Part shown: piece by piece, positions 53,216 through 61,473 of the stretch
Layout: each line of letters opens with the position of its first letter
Position numbering within the stretch: position 1 is the first letter of the stretch
Source of the DNA: Methanotrichaceae archaeon
GTDB lineage: Archaea; Halobacteriota; Methanosarcinia; Methanotrichales; Methanotrichaceae
NCBI GenBank assembly: GCA_013178225.1
Contig: JABLXE010000011.1
Span: 28,429 to 92,428 of the forward strand
Direction: 5' to 3'
Length of the DNA stretch: 64,000 nucleotides
Translations under genes and position numbers: made by a program
Notes under the pieces: generated by a model
Databases searched by the model: none
Told to the model about the DNA's origin: nothing
The model's input: the letters and a program-made list of their open reading frames with translations, nothing else

Positions 53216-54100
53216 TTATTGGTATTGATCTGGCGGCTTCTCTTCCCGGTATAGATCCTGCCCGCAGTTCTTGCAGTACTTGGCGTCAACGTCGTGCCTG
53301 TCCAGGCCGCAGTAGGGGCAGATCAGGACTTTCTTCTCTCTCAAGTTTATCCAGGCCCGGAATATCCTGGCCGCCTCGAAGGGTATTATGATGATTCCTG
53401 AAATTATCATGGCAATGGTCACGAACCTGCCCGCCTCAGAGACCGGCACGATGTCTCCGAAGCCCACGGTTGAGACGGCAACCACAGTGAAATAAAATGC
53501 ATTCCCGAAGTTTTGCACTTCGGGGTTAACCGGGCTTTCCACAAAATAGAACAGTCCCGAATACACAAAGAAAATTATTATAACTGTTAATATCAGCCTG
53601 GCTACATTTACCATACCCAGGCTGATCTTGCCGAAGAGAAGGTGATCTGCGGCGATGAACCTGATGAATCGAAAGATCCTGAATACGGCAAAGACCCTGA
53701 TTATCTGGATGAACCTGATGTCGTATATGAAGAAATAGCCGGGAAGCACCAGGAGAATCAGGGTGGGCATTATGGACACGAGATCGATTATGCTGTATAT
53801 GCTCTTCACATGCTCCCATCTTCTGGTAGCGCCGTACAGCCGCAGCAGGTACTCTGCCACGAAGATGAAAACGATCGCCTCCTCCAAATGCCAGATGAAG
53901 AGCTTCTGCTGGATGGTGAGTGGATAGGTGTTGATTATGAAGAGTGCCACAAAGATCAGATTCAGCGCGATGATCGAGACATCAATCCATTTTCCAAGAG
54001 GTGTGCGGAAATCGGTCATATAAAAGTTGACCGTCTCTCTGAGGCTCCTCTGGCCGGGGCTTGATGGGGCGTTGTGATCCGGATTGAGCGGTGAAGGCAT
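53216..54100 (-). CDS. Voltage-gated-type K+ channel with C-terminal zinc ribbon
   Basis: 294 residues. S1-S4 are at about 40-155, with S4 arginines every third residue (RFIQIIRVFAVFRIFRFIRF). Pore domain S5-S6 is at about 165-245, with selectivity filter STVGFGD near residue 212. The filter is GFG rather than the common GYG, which still passes K+ in many channels. The C-terminus is a zinc ribbon (CPYCGLDRHDVDAKYCKNCG) that could act as a regulatory or assembly domain. The gene is convergent with the ABC exporter and divergent from the threonine ammonia-lyase gene. Confidence 0.9.
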   Translation of the reverse strand: MPSPLNPDHNAPSSPGQRSLRETVNFYMTDFRTPLGKWIDVSIIALNLIFVALFIINTYPLTIQQKLFIWHLEEAIVFIFVAEYLLRLYGATRRWEHVKSIYSIIDLVSIMPTLILLVLPGYFFIYDIRFIQIIRVFAVFRIFRFIRFIAADHLLFGKISLGMVNVARLILTVIIIFFVYSGLFYFVESPVNPEVQNFGNAFYFTVVAVSTVGFGDIVPVSEAGRFVTIAMIISGIIIIPFEAARIFRAWINLREKKVLICPYCGLDRHDVDAKYCKNCGQDLYREEKPPDQYQ

Positions 54101-54197
54101 GAGAACATCCTGTTTTTTTGCCTGAAGCTTGCTGCCAGTCAGGTGCGATTATCTTGACTTTCTGTTGGATTAACTTTTCTTGACAAGTGATTTAACC

Positions 54198-55436
54198 ATG
54201 CCCCGACAATTCAACTTTATGGTCTTGCTTTCGGAAATCAAAAAGGCTGCCGCGCTGATCTCCGGATATGTGCTCAAAACGCCGCTCATATATTCGCCAA
54301 CCTTCAGCCGCATGACCGGCGCTGAGGTGTATCTGAAGCTTGAGAACCTGCAGAAGGGCGGCTCCTTCAAGGTGCGGGGTGCGACCTACAAAATCCTCTC
54401 TCGCCGGGAAGACTTCGACGGCCAAGGCTCCCGCGGAGTGGTGGCGGCATCAGTTGGAAACCACGCTCAAGGTGTGGCTTTAGCGGCAGCATCCGCCGGC
54501 GTTTCGGCCACTATCGTCATGCCGGTTTGGGCGTCTTTGCCCAAGCAGGAGGCTACCAGGGGCTACGGGGCAGAAGTTATCCTGCAGGGCCAGACTTTGG
54601 TTGAGAGCATCGGCATTGCCCGGGATCTGGCTCTGAAGACCGGCAGGACCTTCATCCATCCTTATGACGATTTTGAGGTCATGGCCGGCCAGGGGACCAT
54701 AGGCCTGGAGATCATGGAAGAACTGCCCGACCCCGACCTGGTCTTGGTGCCGGTGGGCGGCGGGGGACTGATAAGTGGAATCGCATCCGCGGTCAAGGCC
54801 ATTCGTCCCCTGACTCGCGTAATAGGGGTGCAGGCCTCGGCCTGTCCCTCTGCCAGGGAGGCACTAAGGCAAGGAGGACCTGCAGCCGTGAGAGCTTCGA
54901 GCACCATCGCCGATGCCATCTCGGTGACCGAGGTCGGCAAATCGAACTATCCTCTGCTTCGCGACCTGGTGGAGGATGTGGTCCTGGTTGGCGAGAGCGA
55001 GATCGCCGCTGCAGTGCTGCTTCTCCTGGAGCGAAAAAAAGTGCTGGCGGAGGGTGCCGGAGCAGTCCCGCTGGCAGCACTCCTCAGTGGCGCGGTCGAT
55101 ATCTCCAAGGGCAGCAAAGTGGTGCTGGTGATCAGCGGCGGAAATCTGGACAGCCTGTTGCTTGACCGGGTAATACGCCAGGGTTTGGCCACTCATGGAA
55201 GACTGATGCGGTTTTCTGTCTGCCTGGAGGACGTTCCTGGCTCCCTCTCGGGGCTCCTCGCCCGCATCTCGGAAAAGCGCGCCAACGTTGTATCCATCCG
55301 CCATTTCCGGCACGAGCGCGACCTGCCCCTGAATTACACTCGCGTGGATCTGGAACTGGAGACGCTGGGCTTTGCTCACATTCGGGAGATTGAGACATCC
55401 TTAAGCGACGAAGGGTATGAATTGAGAAAACGCTAA
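54198..55436 (+). CDS. ilvA: Threonine ammonia-lyase (dehydratase), catabolic/biosynthetic type with ACT
   Basis: Converts threonine to 2-oxobutanoate and ammonia with PLP, the first step of isoleucine synthesis by this route. The PLP lysine lies in GGSFKVRGAT (Lys58 from ATG 54198; Lys64 if TTG 54180 is used). SVGNHAQGVALAA and VPVGGGGLISGIA (the phosphate-binding Gly loop) are typical. The C-terminal 80 residues (SVCLEDVPGSLSGLLARISE) form an ACT domain for allosteric control by amino acids. Length is about 412 residues. It is not in an operon here. Confidence 0.92.
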   Translation: MPRQFNFMVLLSEIKKAAALISGYVLKTPLIYSPTFSRMTGAEVYLKLENLQKGGSFKVRGATYKILSRREDFDGQGSRGVVAASVGNHAQGVALAAASAGVSATIVMPVWASLPKQEATRGYGAEVILQGQTLVESIGIARDLALKTGRTFIHPYDDFEVMAGQGTIGLEIMEELPDPDLVLVPVGGGGLISGIASAVKAIRPLTRVIGVQASACPSAREALRQGGPAAVRASSTIADAISVTEVGKSNYPLLRDLVEDVVLVGESEIAAAVLLLLERKKVLAEGAGAVPLAALLSGAVDISKGSKVVLVISGGNLDSLLLDRVIRQGLATHGRLMRFSVCLEDVPGSLSGLLARISEKRANVVSIRHFRHERDLPLNYTRVDLELETLGFAHIREIETSLSDEGYELRKR

Positions 55437-55589
55437 TAGTATTAGTGGTCTTATTGGTTTGGTAATCCTAAGAGGGTATGGGTGATGTGCTTCAATGTTG
55501 TTTTGAAGCAGTTGAGAGCCGCGGAGGATGTTGATTTGAGGAATGAACGGGCTGAGTTCCAAGCTGAAGGGTAGGGTGCCTCAATCACC

Positions 55590-56168
55590 ATGAAGAAAGT
55601 GGCAGCCAATGCTTTAATGGAGTTGCGAAGTCCTAAGACCTTCAGACGGATATTGAGAGGCGGAATCGGCAAATATGCGGTCTATCGCATAGCAGCTCCT
55701 GAGGATCTTCTTATGATTTCGAGGTTTTATCAGTACCACAAGCGGCCCAACGGTCGCGGTCCGATGACGCGTCTTCTCGATGATGTGTTGAGTAGCAATG
55801 AACGTGGATGTGCTCTGGTCGCATCTGTTGGCGATCGAATAGTGGGGTCCGCAATCTTAGCGCGGTTTCCAGGCAATGAAGAATTTTTTCCCGATTGGTG
55901 GCTCTTCGGAATTGCAGTGCATATTCTCTTGAGAGGTGCGGGTATTGGTGAATCCATAGTCGGCATAGCGTTACATCAGGCGGTGCTTCTGGGAGCAAAA
56001 AGTGTATACCTCTCGGTCTCCGTGGGCAACAAAGCCGCTTTGGGACTGTACGAAAAGATGGGATTTAAGGAAGTATCAACGCCCAATTTCGAAATCATGC
56101 TTAAAGGCATGGCCAAAGAAAGCGGCCATCAAAGTAAGATTTTTTGTAGAAAAATAGTACGTGTTTAG
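55590..56168 (+). CDS. GNAT-family N-acetyltransferase
   Basis: 192 residues. The acetyl-CoA motif is LFGIAVHILLRGAGIGESIV, with the R-x-x-G-x-G loop as RGAGIG, followed by VSVGNKAALGLYEKMGFKE typical of RimI-like enzymes. The N-terminal 30 residues are a basic extension. The substrate is unknown. An IS256-family element is inserted about 30 nt downstream, so the stop region is close to the IS target site. Confidence 0.85.
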   Translation: MKKVAANALMELRSPKTFRRILRGGIGKYAVYRIAAPEDLLMISRFYQYHKRPNGRGPMTRLLDDVLSSNERGCALVASVGDRIVGSAILARFPGNEEFFPDWWLFGIAVHILLRGAGIGESIVGIALHQAVLLGAKSVYLSVSVGNKAALGLYEKMGFKEVSTPNFEIMLKGMAKESGHQSKIFCRKIVRV

Positions 56169-56201
56169 CCCCTCCATATGAGTTCGCTTGATTGCGATTT
56201 G

Positions 56202-57479
56202 GCAGCGTGCCATAATTGCTGTAACTTAGTAGTAATATAACAAGATATAATATAATGAGCCCTGTATCCCTAATTGGTGTCGAATCAAGGAGGGACACAG
56301 AGCTATGGATACATCCGGATTAATAGAAGATTATCTTATCGATCGCAACGAGGGAATGAAGCAAGTGCTCACCTGGTTTTTGAATCAGGTGATGCAGCAA
56401 GAGGCATTAAACCAGATCCAAGCCTTGCCTTATGAGCGCACAGGCCAGAGGAAAGCGCGACGCAACGGTCCAGGAAAAGATCTCTTAAGACCATTCATGG
56501 CGAAGTAGTCCTTGATAAGCCCCAATTTAGAGAATTTCCTTTCAAGACCCAGGTATTCGAGCGATATTCCCGGGTAGAAAACTCCCTCCGAATAGCAGTC
56601 GCTGAAGCATATCTTGAGGGAATAGCTACAAGAAGAGTCAAGGAAGTCGTATCCAAATTTGGATTGGAAAATATTTCTGCATCCGAGGTTTCCCGAATCG
56701 CCAAAGAGCTGGATGAAAAGGTCAAAGAGTTCCTTAATAGACCAATTGAATCTGAGATAAGTTACCTATTTGTTGATGCCAGTTACTTCAAGATCAGATC
56801 AGAAGGCCGATATAAAAACAAAGCACTGCTTATAGTCACGGGCATTCATGAAAACGGTTATCGCGAGGTCTTAGGTGCCAAAGTCGAAGATAATGAAGAC
56901 GAGCCTGCATGGGAAAGGCTATTCGATGAGCTGAAAGCCAGGGGACTCAAAGGCGTCAAGTTGGTTATATCCGATGGGCATAAAGGAATTCAGAAGGCGG
57001 TCGAGAAATCATTTCTGGGTGCTTCATGGCAGATGTGTAACGTTCACTTCATGAGGGCAGTGCTTAAGAATATTCCCAAGAAGGATAAGGCCAAAGTGGC
57101 TTATGAATTGAAAGAAGCCCTTGAAGACGAGGGCAAAATGCAGATATTGGCGAATAAGCTTGCAGATATGCGCTATTCAAAAGCCGCTGAAACCATCGAG
57201 AGGTTCAGATTCGATCTGTGGAACTACAAAGCATTTCCAAGAAGGCATTGGATAAGGATCAGGACCACTAACGGAATAGAACGGATTAATAAAGAGCTTA
57301 AACGCAGAAGTCGAGTAGCCGGAGCTTTTTCCAATGACGAATCGCTCCTGAGAATGGCGGTCTGCATCAGATGGATATAAACGAGGAGTGGATTACAGGT
57401 AAAAGGTATTTATCCTTAGAGGATGAAGGAAATCTGGATACAGGGCTTAACTAAATTACAGCAATCTGTGCACGCTGCC
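56202..57479 (+). mobile_element. IS256-family insertion sequence (1278 bp)
   Basis: The left end begins GGCAGCGTGCCATAATTGCT, and the right end, read on the minus strand, begins GGCAGCGTGCACAGATTGCT. These imperfect inverted repeats share the outermost ten bases and the ATTGCTGTAA block. The element carries one transposase frame with two frameshifts. Exact flanking duplications show it moved intact and recently, even though the present transposase is broken. Confidence 0.88.
56305..57454 (+). pseudogene. IS256-family (Mutator-type) transposase, two frameshifts
   Basis: The first frame (56305-56508) gives the N-terminal part (MDTSGLIEDYLIDRNEGMKQ) and shifts out at the GGAAAAGA run near 56477, ending at a false stop. 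The +1/-1 frame then continues KRSLKTIHGEVVLDKPQFRE and carries the DDE core: FVDASYFKIR (first Asp), LVISDGHKGIQ (second Asp) and RTTNGIERINKELKRRSRV (Glu). A second shift near 57370 replaces the normal end DINEEWITGKRYLSLEDE, which is readable in another frame to the stop at 57452-57454. It is not expected to be functional. Confidence 0.85.
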
Positions 57480-57695
57480 TGCGATTTTAACCCATTAATG
57501 GATGCTAATCAACAGCTTGCAGCATGTGGAAAAACAATATCTGTCGCCGAAGTCACCTGAAATTGGTTCAATGAAGCAGCCCATGCAAGATATCACAAAA
57601 GGGGGCCTATTGATGCTGATTTGGCTAAGCTAAACACATACGAAAAATATAATAAAATGTGGTCCGATCCTTATTGTCTTAATAGCGTCTGGATT

Positions 57696-59450
57696 CTATT
57701 CCTTGCCAACTATCTTCCTGATATCCGCCGCCACGCCCCTTCTCGACTCCACCATCTCCCAGCCGCTCATCTTGGCCCTGCCCACCCCGAAGGCCCTCGG
57801 TCCTTGAATTATCACCTCGTCTCCCGGCCGGATCTGAGGATCAGCCTCAACCACGCCCGGAGCCAGCAGCGATCCTCTGGGAAGGAAATCGCCGATGGTC
57901 ACGATATAGCTGCCTCTGTCCGCGAGCCTGCGGGCTCCCTCTATCGATAGGGCCATCGTGCCGTTGGGCGTGATCATCGCCAGAGCCTTTTTGTCTTCGT
58001 TCTGAAGCTCCCGTCCCTTGATATGAGCGTCATTCGAGAGCAGGGCGTCTCCCGCCCCTTCTCCGAAATAGAAGTCGGCAACAGCACGGTAGCGCTGGAG
58101 CCTTCCCTCCTTCAGCCTGACCGCGTCCCGGCAGGCTTCTCTCACTGCCCTGGCCAGCTTTTCCAGAGAGTCTTCGCGGGTCCCGCCGCCGGTAAAGGCC
58201 GCATCCAGGCCGGACGATCTGACTGTGTCCTCCAGCTCTCCTTCCAGGTGGGCCACGATCCTCGCATATTTGTTCTTCTTCAGGTAGGCTGCCAGGCAGT
58301 CCAGCAGCCAGGCCCTCTCCTCCCGGTCCCATCGTCCAGTCACCGGAACGTCATAGCTGGCTGCCGGATACACCTCCTCCAGCTCTCTGGGAACCAGTGC
58401 CAGCGGTGAGGTGAGAATCAGTTCGTGCAGATATCGTCGATGCTGCCCAATGGCCTCGGCAAAAAGCCGGTGCGAGCGGGAGGTGGAATAGGGCTTACGA
58501 GCCGAGCAGGGCAGCAGCAGCAGGACGTCGCTATTCGGAGCCCTGTACCTCTCCAGCACCCGCTGTCCAAAGCGCGTCACCTCCACCCGCTGTAGTGATT
58601 CGGCGGTGTTGGCCAAAAAAGCGCTTGACCGGTGTTGCGGCGTTCGGGCCTCCAGATAGCAGTGCTCCTGGTCCAGCAGCCGCAGGGCAGCGGTCTGGTC
58701 CGGGGTCACGCGCACCTGCCGCTCAACGTATTCCCGCAGGGTTCCGGACTCAATCATCAGCCGGACGATCCTCAGCTCCTCTTCCAGCTTGAGCACGTTG
58801 TGAGCGGCAATCTTTTCCGGGTCGATTCTGTCGTCGAGCGCCAGACAGTGCGGGCAGCGGCAGGGAAGCTCAGGAAGCGCTCCCACTTCCCAGACTCCGT
58901 CACGGGTATGATAGCGCCCCAAATAGGCGTCCGCTATGACCCTGGTCCTGTCTACCAGGTCGATTCCCAGGTAGATCAGCAGGGCCAGGTTGGCGGGGGT
59001 CGCCAGCGCCGGGGCATAGAGGGCTGAATCAGACCTGGTCCGGTTCTTGCAGCCGATGACGGCCTTTACCAAATCGCGCGGATTTTTCAGCGCCCCTGCC
59101 GAACCCATGACGTAGACGTCCGCCTCTTCAGGCCTCTCCTCAGACAGGGGGTGAAGCACAACCCCCTTGGGGCCGTCCGTTTCCATATCGGGAAGGGTTA
59201 TGATTGCCGGATAGTGAAGCGCTGCCGGGACGTAGGGTAATATGGTCAGCTTCTGCTGCCCCTTCAAAGCCTCTCCCGCGGCCAGGGCCTCTTCAACGCT
59301 TCCGTAGCTGAAGATGCTTCCGGCCGAGATGTAGTCCTCCGGGGCGAGAAAATCGGGCGTGCTCACCGTTCGCTCCAGCAGCAGTCTTCCCACCCTGGCC
59401 GGCCCGTCGCGCCGCAGGACCTCGAAGTACCTGGTCATCTCGGAATGCAC
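57696..59450 (-). CDS. arcS: Archaeosine synthase (ArcS/TgtA2)
   Basis: Converts preQ0 in position 15 of tRNA to archaeosine. 584 residues. It has a TGT-like N-terminal half, the ArcS-specific motif PCSARKPYSTSRSH at about 319-332 and a C-terminal PUA domain (from about 505, NGTMALSIEGARRLADRGSY). Zinc-like cysteines occur at PCRCPHC (about 195-201). It starts within the end of tgtA (16-nt overlap), so the two steps of the pathway are made together. Confidence 0.93.
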   Translation of the reverse strand: MHSEMTRYFEVLRRDGPARVGRLLLERTVSTPDFLAPEDYISAGSIFSYGSVEEALAAGEALKGQQKLTILPYVPAALHYPAIITLPDMETDGPKGVVLHPLSEERPEEADVYVMGSAGALKNPRDLVKAVIGCKNRTRSDSALYAPALATPANLALLIYLGIDLVDRTRVIADAYLGRYHTRDGVWEVGALPELPCRCPHCLALDDRIDPEKIAAHNVLKLEEELRIVRLMIESGTLREYVERQVRVTPDQTAALRLLDQEHCYLEARTPQHRSSAFLANTAESLQRVEVTRFGQRVLERYRAPNSDVLLLLPCSARKPYSTSRSHRLFAEAIGQHRRYLHELILTSPLALVPRELEEVYPAASYDVPVTGRWDREERAWLLDCLAAYLKKNKYARIVAHLEGELEDTVRSSGLDAAFTGGGTREDSLEKLARAVREACRDAVRLKEGRLQRYRAVADFYFGEGAGDALLSNDAHIKGRELQNEDKKALAMITPNGTMALSIEGARRLADRGSYIVTIGDFLPRGSLLAPGVVEADPQIRPGDEVIIQGPRAFGVGRAKMSGWEMVESRRGVAADIRKIVGKE

Positions 59451-60853
59451 CTCAATTTCAGGCTAAACCTGGCCTTTGGATTGGCCGCAATCAGCTTCTG
59501 CAAATTCGTCATCGCTTTCTCCAGGGCTGAGCAGTCATGTTCTTTGGGAGTTTCGAGATTGAAGGGATACGTCTCTCCCAGCTCCTTGGGATAGGGTCCG
59601 AAGGGCGGCTTGAAGTACATCACCTGGTCGAAGCCCTCAGTGTCCGTGCTGAAATCATCCGTGACCAGAACCTCTCCTTTCAGGGAGAATCTGTCCAGGC
59701 GGGAAGAGTACCTGACCACCTCCGGTCGGCTGGCCGACTCCGGGCTCAGATAAAAGAACGCCGATTTGGATGATGCATCCAGCCTCTCCAACCAGGCGCT
59801 TTCAGAGGCCAGTCTTCGCAGGCCGTCCAGCATCCTGGGATGAGAACGGCACCTGATCTCCAGCAGGTCCCATAAGGATCCCTCGCGGATACGTTGCTTG
59901 ACCAGATTGATCTCCTGCAAGGATACATAGAGGTTGTGCATGGCCAGCAGCCTGACCCTGTCCGGGCTCTTGAGGAGATCCTGAGGGTCCCGTCCCTGAC
60001 ATACCCGGCAGCTGCAGGGCAGGTATTTCATCTCCTCCAGCTTCCAGGTGCCGGATGAGGTCAGGTACCGGCCCTGACGGGCGTAAAGCGCATAGGCTGC
60101 AGAGTCGAAGAGGTCACAGCCCATGGCTGCAGCCAGGGCAAAGACCATTGGATGTCCGGCTCCGAATAAATGTACCGGCAGGCCGGAGCCCAGCCCCCTT
60201 TTGGAGCTGGTTACTACTTTTACCAGGTCGTCGAAGCGGTAGGCCTCCATCAGCGGCACCACTCCTCCCACCGGGCACACGTCGAATCCCTTATCCCTCA
60301 CAAACCGGCCGGCCTTCTCTCTCAGGTCGGGGTGGGTTGATCCCTGCACCGGCCCTGCTAAAAGCGATTCTCCTCGATTTCCTGCTGCCTCTTCCAGCCG
60401 TCTTTCCGTCTCTTTTAGCTCTGATTCGGCCCTTTCCCGGGAGACGTCTGGTGGAGTGGGTATGTCCAGAGGCACGCATATATCCGATCTGATTGTGTAC
60501 TGAAATTCCAGTATCTCCAGTGGCAGAACTTCGATATCGCCGTACACAGAGAGCTGAAAGGCTCCGGAGTCGGTCATGATCGGTCCCCTGAAATCCAGCA
60601 GCTCGTGCAGCCCAACTTCTCGGGCTCGGGCGTTCAGCTCGGGGTCCTGGTGAATTATGTAGCTATTTGTGATTATGATGCTGGCTCCCATGTCGGCCAG
60701 CTCGGGAGGTGTAATGAGCTTTAAATGGGGATTGACGACAGGCATCAAGGCCGGTGTTTCTATGGTTCCGTGAGGTGTTACCAGCTTTCCAATTCTTCCG
60801 CCCAGGTCTTTGTGCAGAATCTCAAAGCAATCCGGCATGCTCATCTTCCTCAT
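59435..60853 (-). CDS. tgtA: tRNA-guanine(15) transglycosylase (TgtA)
   Basis: Exchanges guanine 15 of tRNA for preQ0, the first step of archaeosine formation. 472 residues. The catalytic barrel has the DSGAFQLSVYGDI motif (nucleophile region near 95-107), MTDSGAFQ, and PVGGVVPLMEAYRF. The zinc-binding cysteines are CSCRVC near 279-284 with the later His. The PUA-like extra domains sit in the C-terminal part. Start ATG is at 60853. A secreted-protein gene lies divergently with a TATA box at about 60861. Confidence 0.94.
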   Translation of the reverse strand: MRKMSMPDCFEILHKDLGGRIGKLVTPHGTIETPALMPVVNPHLKLITPPELADMGASIIITNSYIIHQDPELNARAREVGLHELLDFRGPIMTDSGAFQLSVYGDIEVLPLEILEFQYTIRSDICVPLDIPTPPDVSRERAESELKETERRLEEAAGNRGESLLAGPVQGSTHPDLREKAGRFVRDKGFDVCPVGGVVPLMEAYRFDDLVKVVTSSKRGLGSGLPVHLFGAGHPMVFALAAAMGCDLFDSAAYALYARQGRYLTSSGTWKLEEMKYLPCSCRVCQGRDPQDLLKSPDRVRLLAMHNLYVSLQEINLVKQRIREGSLWDLLEIRCRSHPRMLDGLRRLASESAWLERLDASSKSAFFYLSPESASRPEVVRYSSRLDRFSLKGEVLVTDDFSTDTEGFDQVMYFKPPFGPYPKELGETYPFNLETPKEHDCSALEKAMTNLQKLIAANPKARFSLKLRCIPR

Positions 60854-60859
60854 CGATAA

Positions 60860-60870
60860 GGCATAAATAG
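60860..60870 (+). promoter_or_regulatory. TATA box of the small secreted-protein gene
   Basis: GGCATAAATAG lies about 60 nt before the ATG at 60928. Confidence 0.45.
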
Positions 60871-60927
60871 GTTGGGACAGATGGGCAGCAGGGGATAATC
60901 TACCCGATATTTATGGGATGAATTGAT

Positions 60928-61425
60928 ATGCGCTACATTGTGGCTTTATTAGCTTTGATTAGCCTGCTGGGGTTGGCCGCAGGCCAGACCATCTTCACCG
61001 GTGAGGGATACAGCACCAGCCAGCTGGCGTTCTTCAACGAACCTAATTCACGGACTTTTGAGCCTGACGTCCAGAAGTACTGGAACACCTATGTTGCTGG
61101 AAATTCCAATGCTACGGCCGGAAAGAGCCTCACCACCAATATGGACATCTGGCTGAATAGCTTCCCGGACAGATTCGACCGGCGAATTACGGTAGCAAGC
61201 TCAACCTTCAACTCCAGCGTTCCTGGGATTAGCGGCATGACGGCCACCGAGCTTAACAGCGCCAGCCTGAAACGCACCGTCGCCTTCAGATTTGAGCCCA
61301 GCCTGGGCTGGAAATACACGCCTGCGGATACCACATTCTCTTTCACCAAGGCCACCGGCGTCCCGGCCGATGATGCCAAGGGCCAGATAATCTCGCAGGG
61401 AATAACTGCCTTATTCACAAGCTAA
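60928..61425 (+). CDS. Small secreted hypothetical protein
   Basis: 165 residues with a signal peptide (RYIVALLALISLLGLAAG). Mature part is Ser/Thr/Phe/Asn-rich without cysteines and with alternating beta-type pattern (RRITVASSTFNSSVPGISGM, KRTVAFRFEPSLGWKYTP). It has no known family. It resembles in style the surface proteins of the 38-45 kb island. The stop is followed by a repeated TTCACAAGCTAAAA. Confidence 0.6.
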   Translation: MRYIVALLALISLLGLAAGQTIFTGEGYSTSQLAFFNEPNSRTFEPDVQKYWNTYVAGNSNATAGKSLTTNMDIWLNSFPDRFDRRITVASSTFNSSVPGISGMTATELNSASLKRTVAFRFEPSLGWKYTPADTTFSFTKATGVPADDAKGQIISQGITALFTS

Positions 61426-61473
61426 AATTCACAAGCTAAAAAAATTGGGAAATCTGCAGAAAATTATGCAGAT

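Larger units (their letters stand above)
56194..57487. repeat. 8-bp target-site duplication of the IS element
   Basis: TGCGATTT occurs at 56194-56201 just left of the element and at 57480-57487 just right of it. An 8-bp duplication fits IS256-family insertion. Confidence 0.85.
56179..57560 (+). pseudogene. Possible small ORF interrupted by the IS element
   Basis: If the IS and one target duplication are removed, an ATG at 56179 opens a frame that joins left and right flanks: MSSLDCDFNPLMDANQQLAA, then CGKTISVAEVT and a stop at 57558-57560. The frame stays open past that stop for about 50 more codons. I do not recognise the protein. The joined frame could be chance. Confidence 0.3.
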
